A program made the translations under genes and the position numbers. 11,363 bases of DNA from Deltaproteobacteria bacterium (GTDB lineage Bacteria > Desulfobacterota > Syntrophia > Syntrophales > UBA2210). Each line of letters opens with the position of its first letter. The stretch's first letter is position 1. Of the stretch, positions 1 to 7,366 are shown piece by piece. The stretch spans positions 1-11,363 of the forward strand of contig JAFDAR010000080.1 in the NCBI GenBank assembly GCA_019313735.1. Direction: 5' to 3'. The notes beneath the pieces were generated by a model. It was not told where the DNA came from, did not search any database, and was given only the letters and a program-made list of their open reading frames with translations.

Positions 1-34
1 TATCGGTGGGGCACAGAGACCCCGCGCTACTTCG

Positions 35-78
35 GGGACATGACCCGATTTAGTTTTATCAAATCGGGATCGTGTCCC
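35..78. repeat. Imperfect palindrome, REP-like
   Basis: The arm at 35-51 begins GGGACATGACCCGATTT. It pairs with 61-78 (AAATCGGGATCGTGTCCC) with one indel or mismatch, leaving a nine-base AT-rich loop. It lies 24 bases beyond the kinase stop codon in the direction of kinase transcription, so it could fold at the 3' end of that mRNA, although no U-tract follows. Its GGGGACA head resembles the repeat at 85-103 and the palindrome at 11310-11359. Assignment to REP/RAYT-type elements is inference; no Y1 transposase is visible in the window. Confidence 0.6.
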
Positions 79-84
79 AAGAGG

Positions 85-103
85 AAAAGTAGCCTGTCCC
101 CTT
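85..103 (+). repeat. Dispersed repeat, copy 1 (AAAAGTAGCCTGTCCCC)
   Basis: These 19 bases recur identically at 2341-2359 and in inverted orientation at 2268-2286. The repeat runs into the stop codon of the sensor kinase (TAA on the minus strand, 102-104), so the repeat boundary and the end of the gene coincide. With the palindrome at 35-78 it forms a tandem pair of GGGGACA-headed units, like a bacterial interspersed mosaic element. Confidence 0.75.
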
Positions 104-2240
104 ATTTCACCATCCTGAATCTCAGGACAAAGACGGCTCCCTTCGGCGCGTTGTCCTCAACATATGCATATCCGCCATAACTCTCCATGGCCTTTTTTAC
201 GATGTGCAGACCTATGCCGGTGTGTCCGGTATCCCCGTGCATGAATCCCTCTTCAAAGATCCTTGCCTTTATCTCATCGGGGATGCCTGTCCCATTGTCG
301 GCGATTCGCACCTCGCATATATCCCCTTCTCTCCCCGTGGTTATTGTGATCCTGTCGGCCTTCCCGTGGGTGACGGCATTTCTTACGATGTTGTCTATGA
401 CAGAAGAAAGAGAGTCGTCGGCCATGACCAGACCCCTGCTTTTGATTTTAAAATCTATAAATGGGTAGTTCTTGACGACTTCATCGATGATATCTTTTAT
501 CTTGTATGGTTTCAGCTTACTGTGAGAAGATATGAAGAGCTCAAGTTCCCTCATCCTGTTGATAAGGCCCAGGCTCTTTGTCGCATGTGAAGATATCTCT
601 TTCAGAAATTCCTCTTCGGGGGATTTGTTGTAGAGATTGAGCGCGCTCTGTATGACCACGAGGTCATTCGTCAGGTCATGGCGGAGTATCTGGCTGATGA
701 GGGCAAGGTGTTTCTGGTGGGCCTTTATCTCCGCCTCGGCCTGCCTGCGGTCGGTGATGTCATTATACATGGCGACCACCCCGATCAACTTACCATCAAC
801 CATAATCGGAGATCCAGCTGTTATAACATCTACAGGTGAGCCATCTTTCCGAAAGCGTACAGCCTCCCAGGGAGATAAAGTCTTCCCGCTCATTACCGCC
901 TTTGTGGATATCTTCGCTTCCTCCATGGCATCGGTGCCGGCAACCAGACCGTCAAGCTCTTTACCGATTACCTCTTCCTGCGAATATCCGAACAGTTTCT
1001 CTGCTCCTGGATTCCATCTTACGACCTGGTGGTGATGATCCAAAGTGATGATGGCATAAGGGGCTGCTCCCAGCACTCCTTCAAGATACTGGAAACGCCT
1101 TTCGAGTTCGATCTCCGCTTGCTTCCGCTCGGTGATGTCCCTGGCAACTCCGATTCTGCCTGTTGTCTTTCCTGTGGCATCCGGAAGCGATGTTACATTT
1201 AGTTCTACCGGCACAGTTCCTCCATTTTTGTGTATCAGATCAATTTCAACAAGACGGTATTCTTTTCCGGCAAGACCTTTTTTAAAACGTTCAACCATTG
1301 ATTCCAGGTATTCAGGAGCAATAACTTCCGTGAAATGGCGTCCGAGGAGGTCCTGCCAGGAATAACCTGTAAGTCTTTCTACGATAGGACTAATGTAGGT
1401 AAAATTCCCGTTTAAGTCTAAAGTATAAGTTACATCGTTTGTTGTCTCGGCAAGCGTACGGTATTTCTTCTCGGAATCGCGCAGCGCCTTCTCCGCCTCT
1501 TTGCGGGCGGTGATGTCTTTATGGAAGCACAGGATGGCAGGTCTGTTCTCCCAGGAAAACTCTACCGCGCTCAGCTCCACCCACCTGATATCTCCGGATT
1601 TATCGACAATCCTGAAAGAAGCACCGGGTGGCTCTTCGCCTTTAAGCCGCTGCATATGGCGCTCCAATAACATATCGCGGTCTTCCTCATGGACGAAATC
1701 CATAAAGGATCGAGAGGTGATTTCTTCCTGTGAATAGCCATAAAGATCTTTTGTTTTAGGGTTGGCAAACTTGATCGTATCATCCTGAACCACATAAATG
1801 GCCTCGCCGGCATTTTCAAAAAGCGCGCGGTATCCTCTCTCACTCTCCCGCAGGCTTTTCTCCATTTTGTATCTGTAGAGGGCCAACTCTATGGCGGCGC
1901 GCAGCTCTGCATCCTCGAAGGGCTTGAACAGGCAGCCGAAGGGTTCAGTGCGCTTGATATCCTCCAGTCGGACATCATTTACATTGGCGGTAACGTATAC
2001 AACGGGGATGTCAGAACGGGTGCGGATCTGACCGGCCGCCTCCACACCGTCTATTCCTCCCTGCAGGATGATATCCATCAAAACCAGATCCGGGTGCAGT
2101 TCTTCGGCCTTTTTGACAGCTTCTTCTCCCGAAGAGACAATGGCAGGAACGTCGTATCCCATGGTCTCCAGTTTGTACCGCATTTCCCGGGCGATGATCC
2201 GCTCATCTTCAACAATCAGTATTCTTGGGTTTTTATCCAT
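102..2240 (-). CDS. Soluble sensor histidine kinase, REC-PAS-PAS-PAS-HK
   Basis: This 712-residue protein has an N-terminal receiver domain at about 6-125 (acidic pair D11/E12, phospho-acceptor D56 in LVLMD, K106 in LFKPF). Three PAS domains follow at about 134-250, 257-373 and 380-500, each ending in a PAC-type D-I-T-x-R/E-R/K motif. A dimerisation/phosphoacceptor region has H521 in LRHDLTNDL. The HATPase domain (about 605-710) has N617/N621, DNGTG at 648-652 and GHTGIGL. No membrane segment or signal peptide is seen, so it should sense a cytoplasmic cue. The H-box is divergent from the common HE-L/R-P type. The ATG at 2240 is preferred because the protein then begins directly with the receiver (MDKNPRILIVEDE). 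An upstream start at 2327 would add 29 residues encoded by the repeat at 2265-2286. The Shine-Dalgarno is weak. Its partner is not in the window, and a link to the catabolic genes is not shown. Confidence 0.93.
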   Translation of the reverse strand: MDKNPRILIVEDERIIAREMRYKLETMGYDVPAIVSSGEEAVKKAEELHPDLVLMDIILQGGIDGVEAAGQIRTRSDIPVVYVTANVNDVRLEDIKRTEPFGCLFKPFEDAELRAAIELALYRYKMEKSLRESERGYRALFENAGEAIYVVQDDTIKFANPKTKDLYGYSQEEITSRSFMDFVHEEDRDMLLERHMQRLKGEEPPGASFRIVDKSGDIRWVELSAVEFSWENRPAILCFHKDITARKEAEKALRDSEKKYRTLAETTNDVTYTLDLNGNFTYISPIVERLTGYSWQDLLGRHFTEVIAPEYLESMVERFKKGLAGKEYRLVEIDLIHKNGGTVPVELNVTSLPDATGKTTGRIGVARDITERKQAEIELERRFQYLEGVLGAAPYAIITLDHHHQVVRWNPGAEKLFGYSQEEVIGKELDGLVAGTDAMEEAKISTKAVMSGKTLSPWEAVRFRKDGSPVDVITAGSPIMVDGKLIGVVAMYNDITDRRQAEAEIKAHQKHLALISQILRHDLTNDLVVIQSALNLYNKSPEEEFLKEISSHATKSLGLINRMRELELFISSHSKLKPYKIKDIIDEVVKNYPFIDFKIKSRGLVMADDSLSSVIDNIVRNAVTHGKADRITITTGREGDICEVRIADNGTGIPDEIKARIFEEGFMHGDTGHTGIGLHIVKKAMESYGGYAYVEDNAPKGAVFVLRFRMVK

Positions 2241-2264
2241 GCGCGGAGGCCCCAGATAAAAGGG

Positions 2265-2362
2265 TAAAAGGGGACAGGCTACTTTTTTGAAGAATTGGGC
2301 AGACCGGCAAAAAGACAGGGCATGCATAGTGCGTAGAGGGAAAAGTAGCCTGTCCCCTTTTA
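2265..2362. repeat. 22-bp perfect inverted repeat between kinase and TetR gene
   Basis: The arms at 2265-2286 and 2341-2362 are perfect reverse complements over 22 bases (core GGGGACAGGCTACTTTT), separated by 54 bases. The right arm is a direct copy of the repeat at 85-103 and the left arm an inverted copy. Transcribed from the TetR side, the pair could form a long hairpin with a T-rich edge and act as a terminator, isolating the kinase from the upstream genes. No open frame of note lies in the spacer. The REP-like origin is inferred. Confidence 0.8.
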
Positions 2363-2372
2363 TCTTCTTATT

Positions 2373-2447
2373 TCAGAAATCACCAATTCTCTCCAGAGAT
2401 TTCATGGTACAGTCAAAGCTGTACATGTACAGGTCTCGAAAATTTTC
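2373..2447 (-). pseudogene. Out-of-frame 3' end of the TetR gene
   Basis: Directly after the TGA of the 176-codon TetR frame (2446-2448), the neighbouring frame reads GENFRDLYMYSFD and on to ERIGDF, then stops at 2373-2375. This is 25 residues with the amphipathic character of a TetR C-terminal helix. Joining it to ...LHGMLQYRPA needs one base fewer in the GCAGGG stretch near 2449-2455. The restored protein would be about 200 residues, the usual TetR length. I read this as the detached tail of the same gene. The lesion could be genuine or a one-base sequence error. Confidence 0.65.
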
Positions 2448-2976
2448 ACCCTGCAGGACGGTACTGCAGCATGCCATGAAGATTCGAGCAGAACACGACT
2501 GCCAGACGCCTTATTTCTCTATCGTCCGTGTTCTTCAGAATACCACTCTTCAACGTATCTTCAAAAACCGAGAGGATCCGGTTGACATGTTTATCAACCC
2601 TGGCCTTCAGGCGGGCAGAAAATAGAATTTTGGGTGAACTCAGGAAATAATTCATGATATCAAAGTACTTGCGGTGGTCCTCACTGAAATCCATATAGGC
2701 AAGCGCCATTTTCTCAAGCTTTTCCCGTGGGGTGAAACCTTTTTTACTCTCTTCTTTTATCTTATCACAGAGCAGGGCAAGCTGCAACGCGACAAAGAGA
2801 CTCTCCTTGTTTTTGAAATACAGGTAGAGGGTGCCAACGCTCAACTCCGCGTTTTTAGCGATCTGATTCATCGAAGTCGCGTCAATACCTTTTTTGAACA
2901 GGAGTTCACGCGCTGTATTCAGTATCTGTTCTCTTCTCTGTTCCTTTTCTCTCTGTCGTCTCTCTATCGATCCCAT
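2446..2976 (-). CDS. TetR/AcrR-family transcriptional regulator, C-terminus frameshifted
   Basis: This 176-residue protein has a classical TetR N-terminal helix-turn-helix at about 12-60. The diagnostic run is REQILNTARELLFKKG, then the IAKNAELSVGTLYLYFKNKE region with the conserved G-T-L-Y-x-Y-F-x-x-K-E pattern. The rest is helical ligand-binding and dimerisation sequence. The ATG at 2976 has AAGGA about eight bases upstream. The gene follows the AOR remnant after 39 bases on the same strand, as expected for a repressor at the end of the operon it controls. The frame stops abruptly at RPAG; about 25 more residues typical of the family lie in the next frame (2373-2447). DNA binding may be intact while the last ligand-domain helix is lost. 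The ligand is unknown. Confidence 0.88.
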   Translation of the reverse strand: MGSIERRQREKEQRREQILNTARELLFKKGIDATSMNQIAKNAELSVGTLYLYFKNKESLFVALQLALLCDKIKEESKKGFTPREKLEKMALAYMDFSEDHRKYFDIMNYFLSSPKILFSARLKARVDKHVNRILSVFEDTLKSGILKNTDDREIRRLAVVFCSNLHGMLQYRPAG

Positions 2977-3015
2977 CCTTTGTCCTTCCGAAATTTCCCT
3001 ATATTATGCAAGCCC

Positions 3016-3321
3016 CTAATAGCCATCCAGTATCCTGTCCAGTTTAGCCTGCGGCACATATCTGCCCCTGCATGGGCCATCCGGGACAGGCTCATTCATG
3101 ACGCGGTAGGGAAGCATGGCGGTTGAACGATTTGCGCCTCTTTTCACATTGATTATACGCTCCAGATTGTATATTCTTTCACCAATTGCCGTCAGTTCAT
3201 CAAGGTCAATGTCCCAGCCTGTGACATATCGTATCGCAGCCAGCCTGTGACATATCGTATCGCAGGAAGATATGAGTCGTTCAGTTTCATTCCAAACGCC
3301 CTTTCCTGCAGAAAGCGACAC
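3016..3321 (-). pseudogene. Detached C-terminal segment of aldehyde:ferredoxin oxidoreductase
   Basis: This frame carries the last part of AOR. AIRYVTGW occurs at its real junction and is followed by DIDLDELTAIGERIYNLERI, the helix typical of the AOR C-terminal domain, then about 45 more residues ending ILDGY. Only about 3016-3265 is AOR sequence in this frame; the residues encoded upstream, to 3321, are an out-of-frame reading of the main AOR gene. AIRYVTGW is encoded at the end of both frames because the DNA is duplicated (3214-3265). Most AORs continue after the final Y with Y-x-x-R-G-W and about 20 more residues. Here a TAG codon stands at the position of the second Y, followed by GLA, so the very C-terminus may also be lost. 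Confidence 0.8.
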
Positions 3322-4787
3322 ATCACCAGTGAATCCCCGACTGCCGAGTTGTGTTCGGTATCTATACAGTGTTCCGGACTTTCATCAGAATTCGGATCAT
3401 CTTTGCCGGCATAGTAAGGACGCCCGTCCTGATGACTTCCACCGCGTGTTGATGTTGCATAGGCAAGGCCCATATTCTGCAGCCCCCTGGCAGAATGTCC
3501 GGGCATTTCGAGTCCATGCTGTGAATAGAGAAGTTTGTATGAATCGTGACCCAGTTGTTCAGACAATCGCCCGGACCCAAGTGAAATCAACCGGCCGATC
3601 CCTTCCTCCCTGAGCGCTGTTCTCTTCGCTATCTCAGACAAATTCCCCCAGTTGGCGAAGGATATTTCCATTTTGAGTTCCTTCCCACCGATAATTCCTC
3701 TTTCCACGCATTCCGCAAGAAAGGCGAGGGTCACACCGAAACTGATGGTGTCCATCCCCATTTCATCACACATGGTATTGCCATTGAAGATCGACACGAT
3801 ATCGTCATTATCAAGCATTGACCCCATTGCGTAAAGGGTCTCATATTCCGGCATTTTTACATCCAGGTGAGCGAATTCTCCGTGCGGCACCGGAACAAGT
3901 TTTCCGCACGCCACCGGACATCCATGACAGGCAACACTCTTTTTAATATACTTTTCCAGCAGGAATTCTCCGCTGATCCCATACGCGCGGTCAAAGGTCT
4001 CTCGCTTATTATTATGGGTGCCAAGCATCCCTCTTGAGTTAATCACATTCACAAGAAAGGGAGTCCCCATGGTACTCAGCACCGCGGTTTTCTTCCTCAC
4101 ATCCGGGAATAACGTCTTCAGGTAGGATTTGAGGGCATCCGGATCGGCAATTTCTGTTTTTGCCGTACCTTTCACCACAACCGCCTTACAATTCTTTGAG
4201 CCTAATACCGCGCCTATGCCTCCCCGCGCGGCTGCGCTCACACGCGATCCGCTGCACATAATGCCGGCAAATACAACTCCGTTTTCTCCCGCAGGTCCGA
4301 TAACGGCACTCTCTGCTTTTCCGCCCTCTTTTTCGACAAGAAGTCTGTGAGTTTCACTGGTTGTTTTCCCCCAGAGATCTTCAGCGTCCCTGACGAATAC
4401 ACCTTCGTCATTTATCGAAACATAGACCGGAGATGAAGCCCTGCCGGAAATAATCACGGCGTCGAAACCAGTTTTCTTCAACATTGAGGCGAAATCACCA
4501 CCAAAATTGGAATCACAGAACAGCCCTGTCTGAGGAGATATCGCGGCTACGTGCCCTCGCCCTGTACCCCATACCGGCGATCCATTGAATGGACCTGTCG
4601 CAAAAACCACAATATTTTCCTCAGAAAGGGGATCCGCGGTACAGGGGACAAGATCATATACAAACTTCGCCGCAAAACCGTTACCTCCCAGAAACACTCG
4701 GGCGAAAGTTGCGTCAAGCGGTATTTTCTCGACGGCGCCGCTGCTCAGATCCACCTTCAGTATCCGTCCCATATAGCCGTTCATCAT
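3192..4787 (-). CDS. aor: Aldehyde:ferredoxin oxidoreductase (tungsten), frameshifted
   Basis: AOR enzymes oxidise aldehydes to carboxylic acids in the cytoplasm, reducing ferredoxin at a tungsten bis-pterin centre. The N-terminal domain begins MNGYMGRILKVDLSSG and includes GRGHVAAISPQTGLF (about 80-94, counted from a TTG at 4799). [4Fe-4S] ligands are visible as C-x2-C-x3-C (C291, C294, C298 in ACHGCPVACGK), with a fourth cysteine at C494 (SLVMCRF). The region STRGGSHQDGRP near 450-461 matches the pterin/substrate part of domain 2. After residue 520 (AIRYVTGW) the frame is wrong because of a 26-bp duplication, giving 15 foreign residues and a stop. The restored protein would be 585 residues (from 4799), close to family size. 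The start is uncertain: ATG at 4787 or 4784 fits the family N-terminus, but TTG at 4799 sits beside GGGGAAGAG inside the end of the upstream dehydrogenase gene. Likely non-functional unless the duplication is an assembly error. Confidence 0.88.
   Translation of the reverse strand: MMNGYMGRILKVDLSSGAVEKIPLDATFARVFLGGNGFAAKFVYDLVPCTADPLSEENIVVFATGPFNGSPVWGTGRGHVAAISPQTGLFCDSNFGGDFASMLKKTGFDAVIISGRASSPVYVSINDEGVFVRDAEDLWGKTTSETHRLLVEKEGGKAESAVIGPAGENGVVFAGIMCSGSRVSAAARGGIGAVLGSKNCKAVVVKGTAKTEIADPDALKSYLKTLFPDVRKKTAVLSTMGTPFLVNVINSRGMLGTHNNKRETFDRAYGISGEFLLEKYIKKSVACHGCPVACGKLVPVPHGEFAHLDVKMPEYETLYAMGSMLDNDDIVSIFNGNTMCDEMGMDTISFGVTLAFLAECVERGIIGGKELKMEISFANWGNLSEIAKRTALREEGIGRLISLGSGRLSEQLGHDSYKLLYSQHGLEMPGHSARGLQNMGLAYATSTRGGSHQDGRPYYAGKDDPNSDESPEHCIDTEHNSAVGDSLVMCRFLQERAFGMKLNDSYLPAIRYVTGWLRYDMSQAGTLTLMN
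3214..3265. repeat. Exact 26-bp tandem duplication inside AOR
   Basis: The 26 bases at 3214-3239, beginning CCAGCCTGTGACATATCG, are repeated without change at 3240-3265 with no spacer. The length is not a multiple of three, so the two copies shift the AOR frame. Deleting one copy joins ...LPAIRYVTGW to DIDLDELTAIGERI in one continuous AOR frame. The identity of the copies implies a recent replication-slippage event or an assembly artefact. Confidence 0.95.
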
Positions 4788-4795
4788 CTCAGAAA

Positions 4796-5818
4796 TCAAA
4801 ACTCTTCCCCTATCTTCAGCATTACCTTTATTGCCCTGCCGGTATCTATACGTTCTTTGTATACAAGGGGCAGGTCATTCAGACTTATGTGATCCGTGAT
4901 AAGCGGCCTTCCGTCTATTTTCCCCTCAGACATCCATTTAAGACACTGGATGTTTTCCGCATGTGTGTTCGAGTATGACCCTGTGAGCCAGACCTCTTTA
5001 AAATTGAGCGTGACAGGCATAATCTCAATGTTTCGCATGATGATACTTACTACACAAATGGTCCCGCCATTCGCCGCGGCGTTCACAGCCATTTGAACGG
5101 ATTCCCCGAGTCCGGAGCACTCAAATACTGTATCAAACCCGGCGCCATCTGTTTCATCCATTACCCTCAGAATCAGATTTTCGTTAAACGGGTCCACAAC
5201 CATATCTGCCCCTAAACTGATTGCGAGAGTCCTCTTTTTTTCCACAGGCTCGGACAGAGCGATTGGGCCAAAACCCATAATCTTTAACAATCTGACAAGA
5301 GCAAGCCCTATGGAACCGCCTCCTATTACCAGCGCCGATCCTCCCTCTTTGGCGGAGCATCGTATCCCATGCAGAGATGCCGCGAAGGCCTCGGCAAGCG
5401 CGCCATTCTGCGAGTCTACTCCTTCCGGAATCGGGATCAGCATTCGGGGATCCACCTTGAGATATTCGGCAAATCCTCCCGGGAAATCACCGAGACCTAT
5501 GGTGCGTCTGTCAACCTGGCACAGATATGGTTTCCCCATCCTGCATTCTCTGCATTTCCCGCAATATGTGGGACGGATGATAACCCTGTCCCCGACAGAT
5601 GTACCGGTTACCCGCGCTCCCATATCCGCAACCGTGCCGCTTACTTCATGCCCGATTATGATTCCATCCTTCAAGCTTCTACTCTCTATCATCGAGTGAT
5701 CCGAACCGCAGAAACCTGTATTTACCACCTTTATCAGTACCTCATTCTCGTTCAGCCGCGGTATTCGAACATCACGAACCACAAGTTTTTCCCTGCTGTC
5801 ATAAACTACAGCTTTCAT
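4796..5818 (-). CDS. Zinc-dependent MDR alcohol/polyol dehydrogenase
   Basis: This 340-residue medium-chain dehydrogenase is of the threonine/sorbitol/butanediol dehydrogenase type. Catalytic zinc ligands are C37 (GFCGSDH), H57-E58 (GHE) and probably E143 (LAEAFA). The structural zinc lobe has C86, C89, C92 and C100 (YCGKCRECRMGKPYLC). The Rossmann fold has VIGGGSIG at 164-171 and an acidic E190 at the end of the second strand, which favours NAD over NADP. It should oxidise a secondary alcohol or diol, or reduce the ketone. The ATG at 5818 is chosen because GGAGGAGA lies just upstream and the protein then starts MKAVVYDS, typical of the family; a longer frame to 5884 runs into the transporter gene. 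It follows the transporter after 13 bases, and its stop codon is within a few bases of the AOR start, so all three are probably translated from one mRNA. Confidence 0.92.
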   Translation of the reverse strand: MKAVVYDSREKLVVRDVRIPRLNENEVLIKVVNTGFCGSDHSMIESRSLKDGIIIGHEVSGTVADMGARVTGTSVGDRVIIRPTYCGKCRECRMGKPYLCQVDRRTIGLGDFPGGFAEYLKVDPRMLIPIPEGVDSQNGALAEAFAASLHGIRCSAKEGGSALVIGGGSIGLALVRLLKIMGFGPIALSEPVEKKRTLAISLGADMVVDPFNENLILRVMDETDGAGFDTVFECSGLGESVQMAVNAAANGGTICVVSIIMRNIEIMPVTLNFKEVWLTGSYSNTHAENIQCLKWMSEGKIDGRPLITDHISLNDLPLVYKERIDTGRAIKVMLKIGEEF

Positions 5819-5831
5819 GGCTCTCCTCCCC

Positions 5832-7334
5832 TTACAGATTCCCGAAGGCAAGTATCGAAATGCCGACGCACAATGCCGCCACAAAGGTCATTACTATGCC
5901 TGCCTTCGCCATATCACTGATCGCGAAGTAACCCGCCGAATAGGGTATGATATTTGTCGGCGTCTCGGTAACCAGAATAAAGGCCAGCGCTGATGTAAAT
6001 GCCGCCGGCGCGCAGATAAGCCACGGGTTTATGTTCAGGTCCACCGCAAGCGCAATCAAGAGTGGAATGATAATAGTGCCGGTCACCGTGTTACTGGAAA
6101 ACGCCAGATGAAGCAGACTTACACCCAGCACAATGACAAACACCCTCACAATCCCGGGCAGTTGAACTACGGGGCCCAGAAACACCCATGACAGCCACCG
6201 CGCCGCGCCGGTATTGTACACTACCATACCAAGCGATATCCCCGCACAGATCAGGACTATCCCCCCCCAGTCTACATCCCTCTGAGCCTCTTTCCATGAT
6301 ATTACCTCGATTCCGGGAAGAAACAGCATCAGGGCTCCAAAGAGGGCGACTGCCTGCATCGGCATATCGATCCTTCCATTTGTAATATCTCTTATAAATG
6401 GAGATATAATCCATGCGCAGATCGTCATCAGGAATATGGTAAGCGTCCATCTCTCTTTTTTTGTAAGGGGCCCGGCGGCATTAAGCCTTTCCCTGATATC
6501 TTCTCTTTCCATGGGGACCCTTTCAATCTCAGGTGGGAAGATTGTCGTTATCACCAGCCAGCCCGCCGGTATCATCAGAAGAGTAGCGGGAAGCCCTATG
6601 CTCATCCATGTAATAAAATCTATATCGATATGGGCAAGTTCTTTTAAAAAACCGATCGCGAGGGGATTGGAGCCACTACCAGAAGGTGCCGCAATACCTC
6701 CGAAAAGAGGGCCCCACGCGCAGGAAATCATCAGGCCCTTTCCGAAATTACTTTCCAGGGGCTTGACCCCCGACTGCCTGAGGATGGCAACTCCGAGCGG
6801 CATAAGGATAGCCGCCGTCGCCATTTCGGTAATCCACATGGACAGAAGGGCTCCGACGACAAGAAATCCAAGTATGACCATCCTGGTTCTGGTTCCCATT
6901 ATGAAAAGTATGAGGTAACTCAGCCTGTCCCCCATTCCGGAACGTGTAAATGCGGAAGAGAGTATCAACACACCAATAAAAAAGGCTATGATCGGGTTGC
7001 CGAATCCAAGTTTGATAACATGTTTGAATGTATCTATCCCGAAAGCGGGGATAAGGAGCATCACAAGCAGCGCCGTGACACTGAAGGGGACCACCTCCGT
7101 TATCCACAGGACGATTGCCGCCGCAAGCAGGGCCATGGCGGCTTTCGCGTCCCAGGTGAGCGGTATCAGTTCTCCCACCTTTTCCAGGGGATCGGGGGAT
7201 GGAAGAAGCATTATCGCCGCCATAAGGACAAAGGCGAACAATAAGAATCCCATCTTATATATAAAAGAATGAGGGCTCTTTTTTATTATATTTCCCTCTT
7301 CAGTGCTGATCTCAGGTTTTTCTCTGATCTCCAT
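5832..7334 (-). CDS. DASS/SLC13-family organic anion transporter
   Basis: This 500-residue polytopic membrane protein has about 11-12 hydrophobic segments between residues 25 and 498. It belongs to the divalent-anion:sodium symporter family, whose members carry di- and tricarboxylates or sulfate across the inner membrane. Support comes from LLSMWITEMATAAILMP at 163-179 and HLAFSSNTVTGTIIIP at 409-424, the two pseudo-symmetric SNT-type hairpin motifs, plus VTETPTNIIPYSAGYF at 455-470. The second motif keeps SNT (414-416); the first reads TEM (169-171), so the usual SNT is not conserved there, which may alter ion coupling or substrate choice. ATG at 7334 follows an AGGAA about 12 bases away, a loose Shine-Dalgarno. 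It is the first gene of the four-gene block leading to AOR and TetR. The substrate is unknown; a carboxylate made or used by the neighbouring enzymes is the natural guess. Confidence 0.92.
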   Translation of the reverse strand: MEIREKPEISTEEGNIIKKSPHSFIYKMGFLLFAFVLMAAIMLLPSPDPLEKVGELIPLTWDAKAAMALLAAAIVLWITEVVPFSVTALLVMLLIPAFGIDTFKHVIKLGFGNPIIAFFIGVLILSSAFTRSGMGDRLSYLILFIMGTRTRMVILGFLVVGALLSMWITEMATAAILMPLGVAILRQSGVKPLESNFGKGLMISCAWGPLFGGIAAPSGSGSNPLAIGFLKELAHIDIDFITWMSIGLPATLLMIPAGWLVITTIFPPEIERVPMEREDIRERLNAAGPLTKKERWTLTIFLMTICAWIISPFIRDITNGRIDMPMQAVALFGALMLFLPGIEVISWKEAQRDVDWGGIVLICAGISLGMVVYNTGAARWLSWVFLGPVVQLPGIVRVFVIVLGVSLLHLAFSSNTVTGTIIIPLLIALAVDLNINPWLICAPAAFTSALAFILVTETPTNIIPYSAGYFAISDMAKAGIVMTFVAALCVGISILAFGNL

Positions 7335-7366
7335 AATCCGAGCAATTCCTTTCTAAAACGTGCTAC

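Noticed and set aside
637..1035. Plus-strand open frames inside the kinase, transporter and ThDP genes
   Set aside because: They are antisense shadows of long, motif-rich minus-strand genes and show no recognisable domains or ribosome sites.
2241..2327. Upstream start for the sensor kinase adding 29 residues
   Set aside because: The added residues are encoded by the dispersed repeat, and the receiver domain begins naturally at MDKNPRILIV with ATG 2240.
85..2362. CRISPR array or IS element
   Set aside because: Repeats are few, unevenly spaced and in mixed orientation, and no transposase or cas gene is present in the window.
5819..5884. Upstream start for the MDR dehydrogenase
   Set aside because: It lies within the transporter gene; ATG 5818 has a strong GGAGGAGA site and the family-typical N-terminus MKAVVY.
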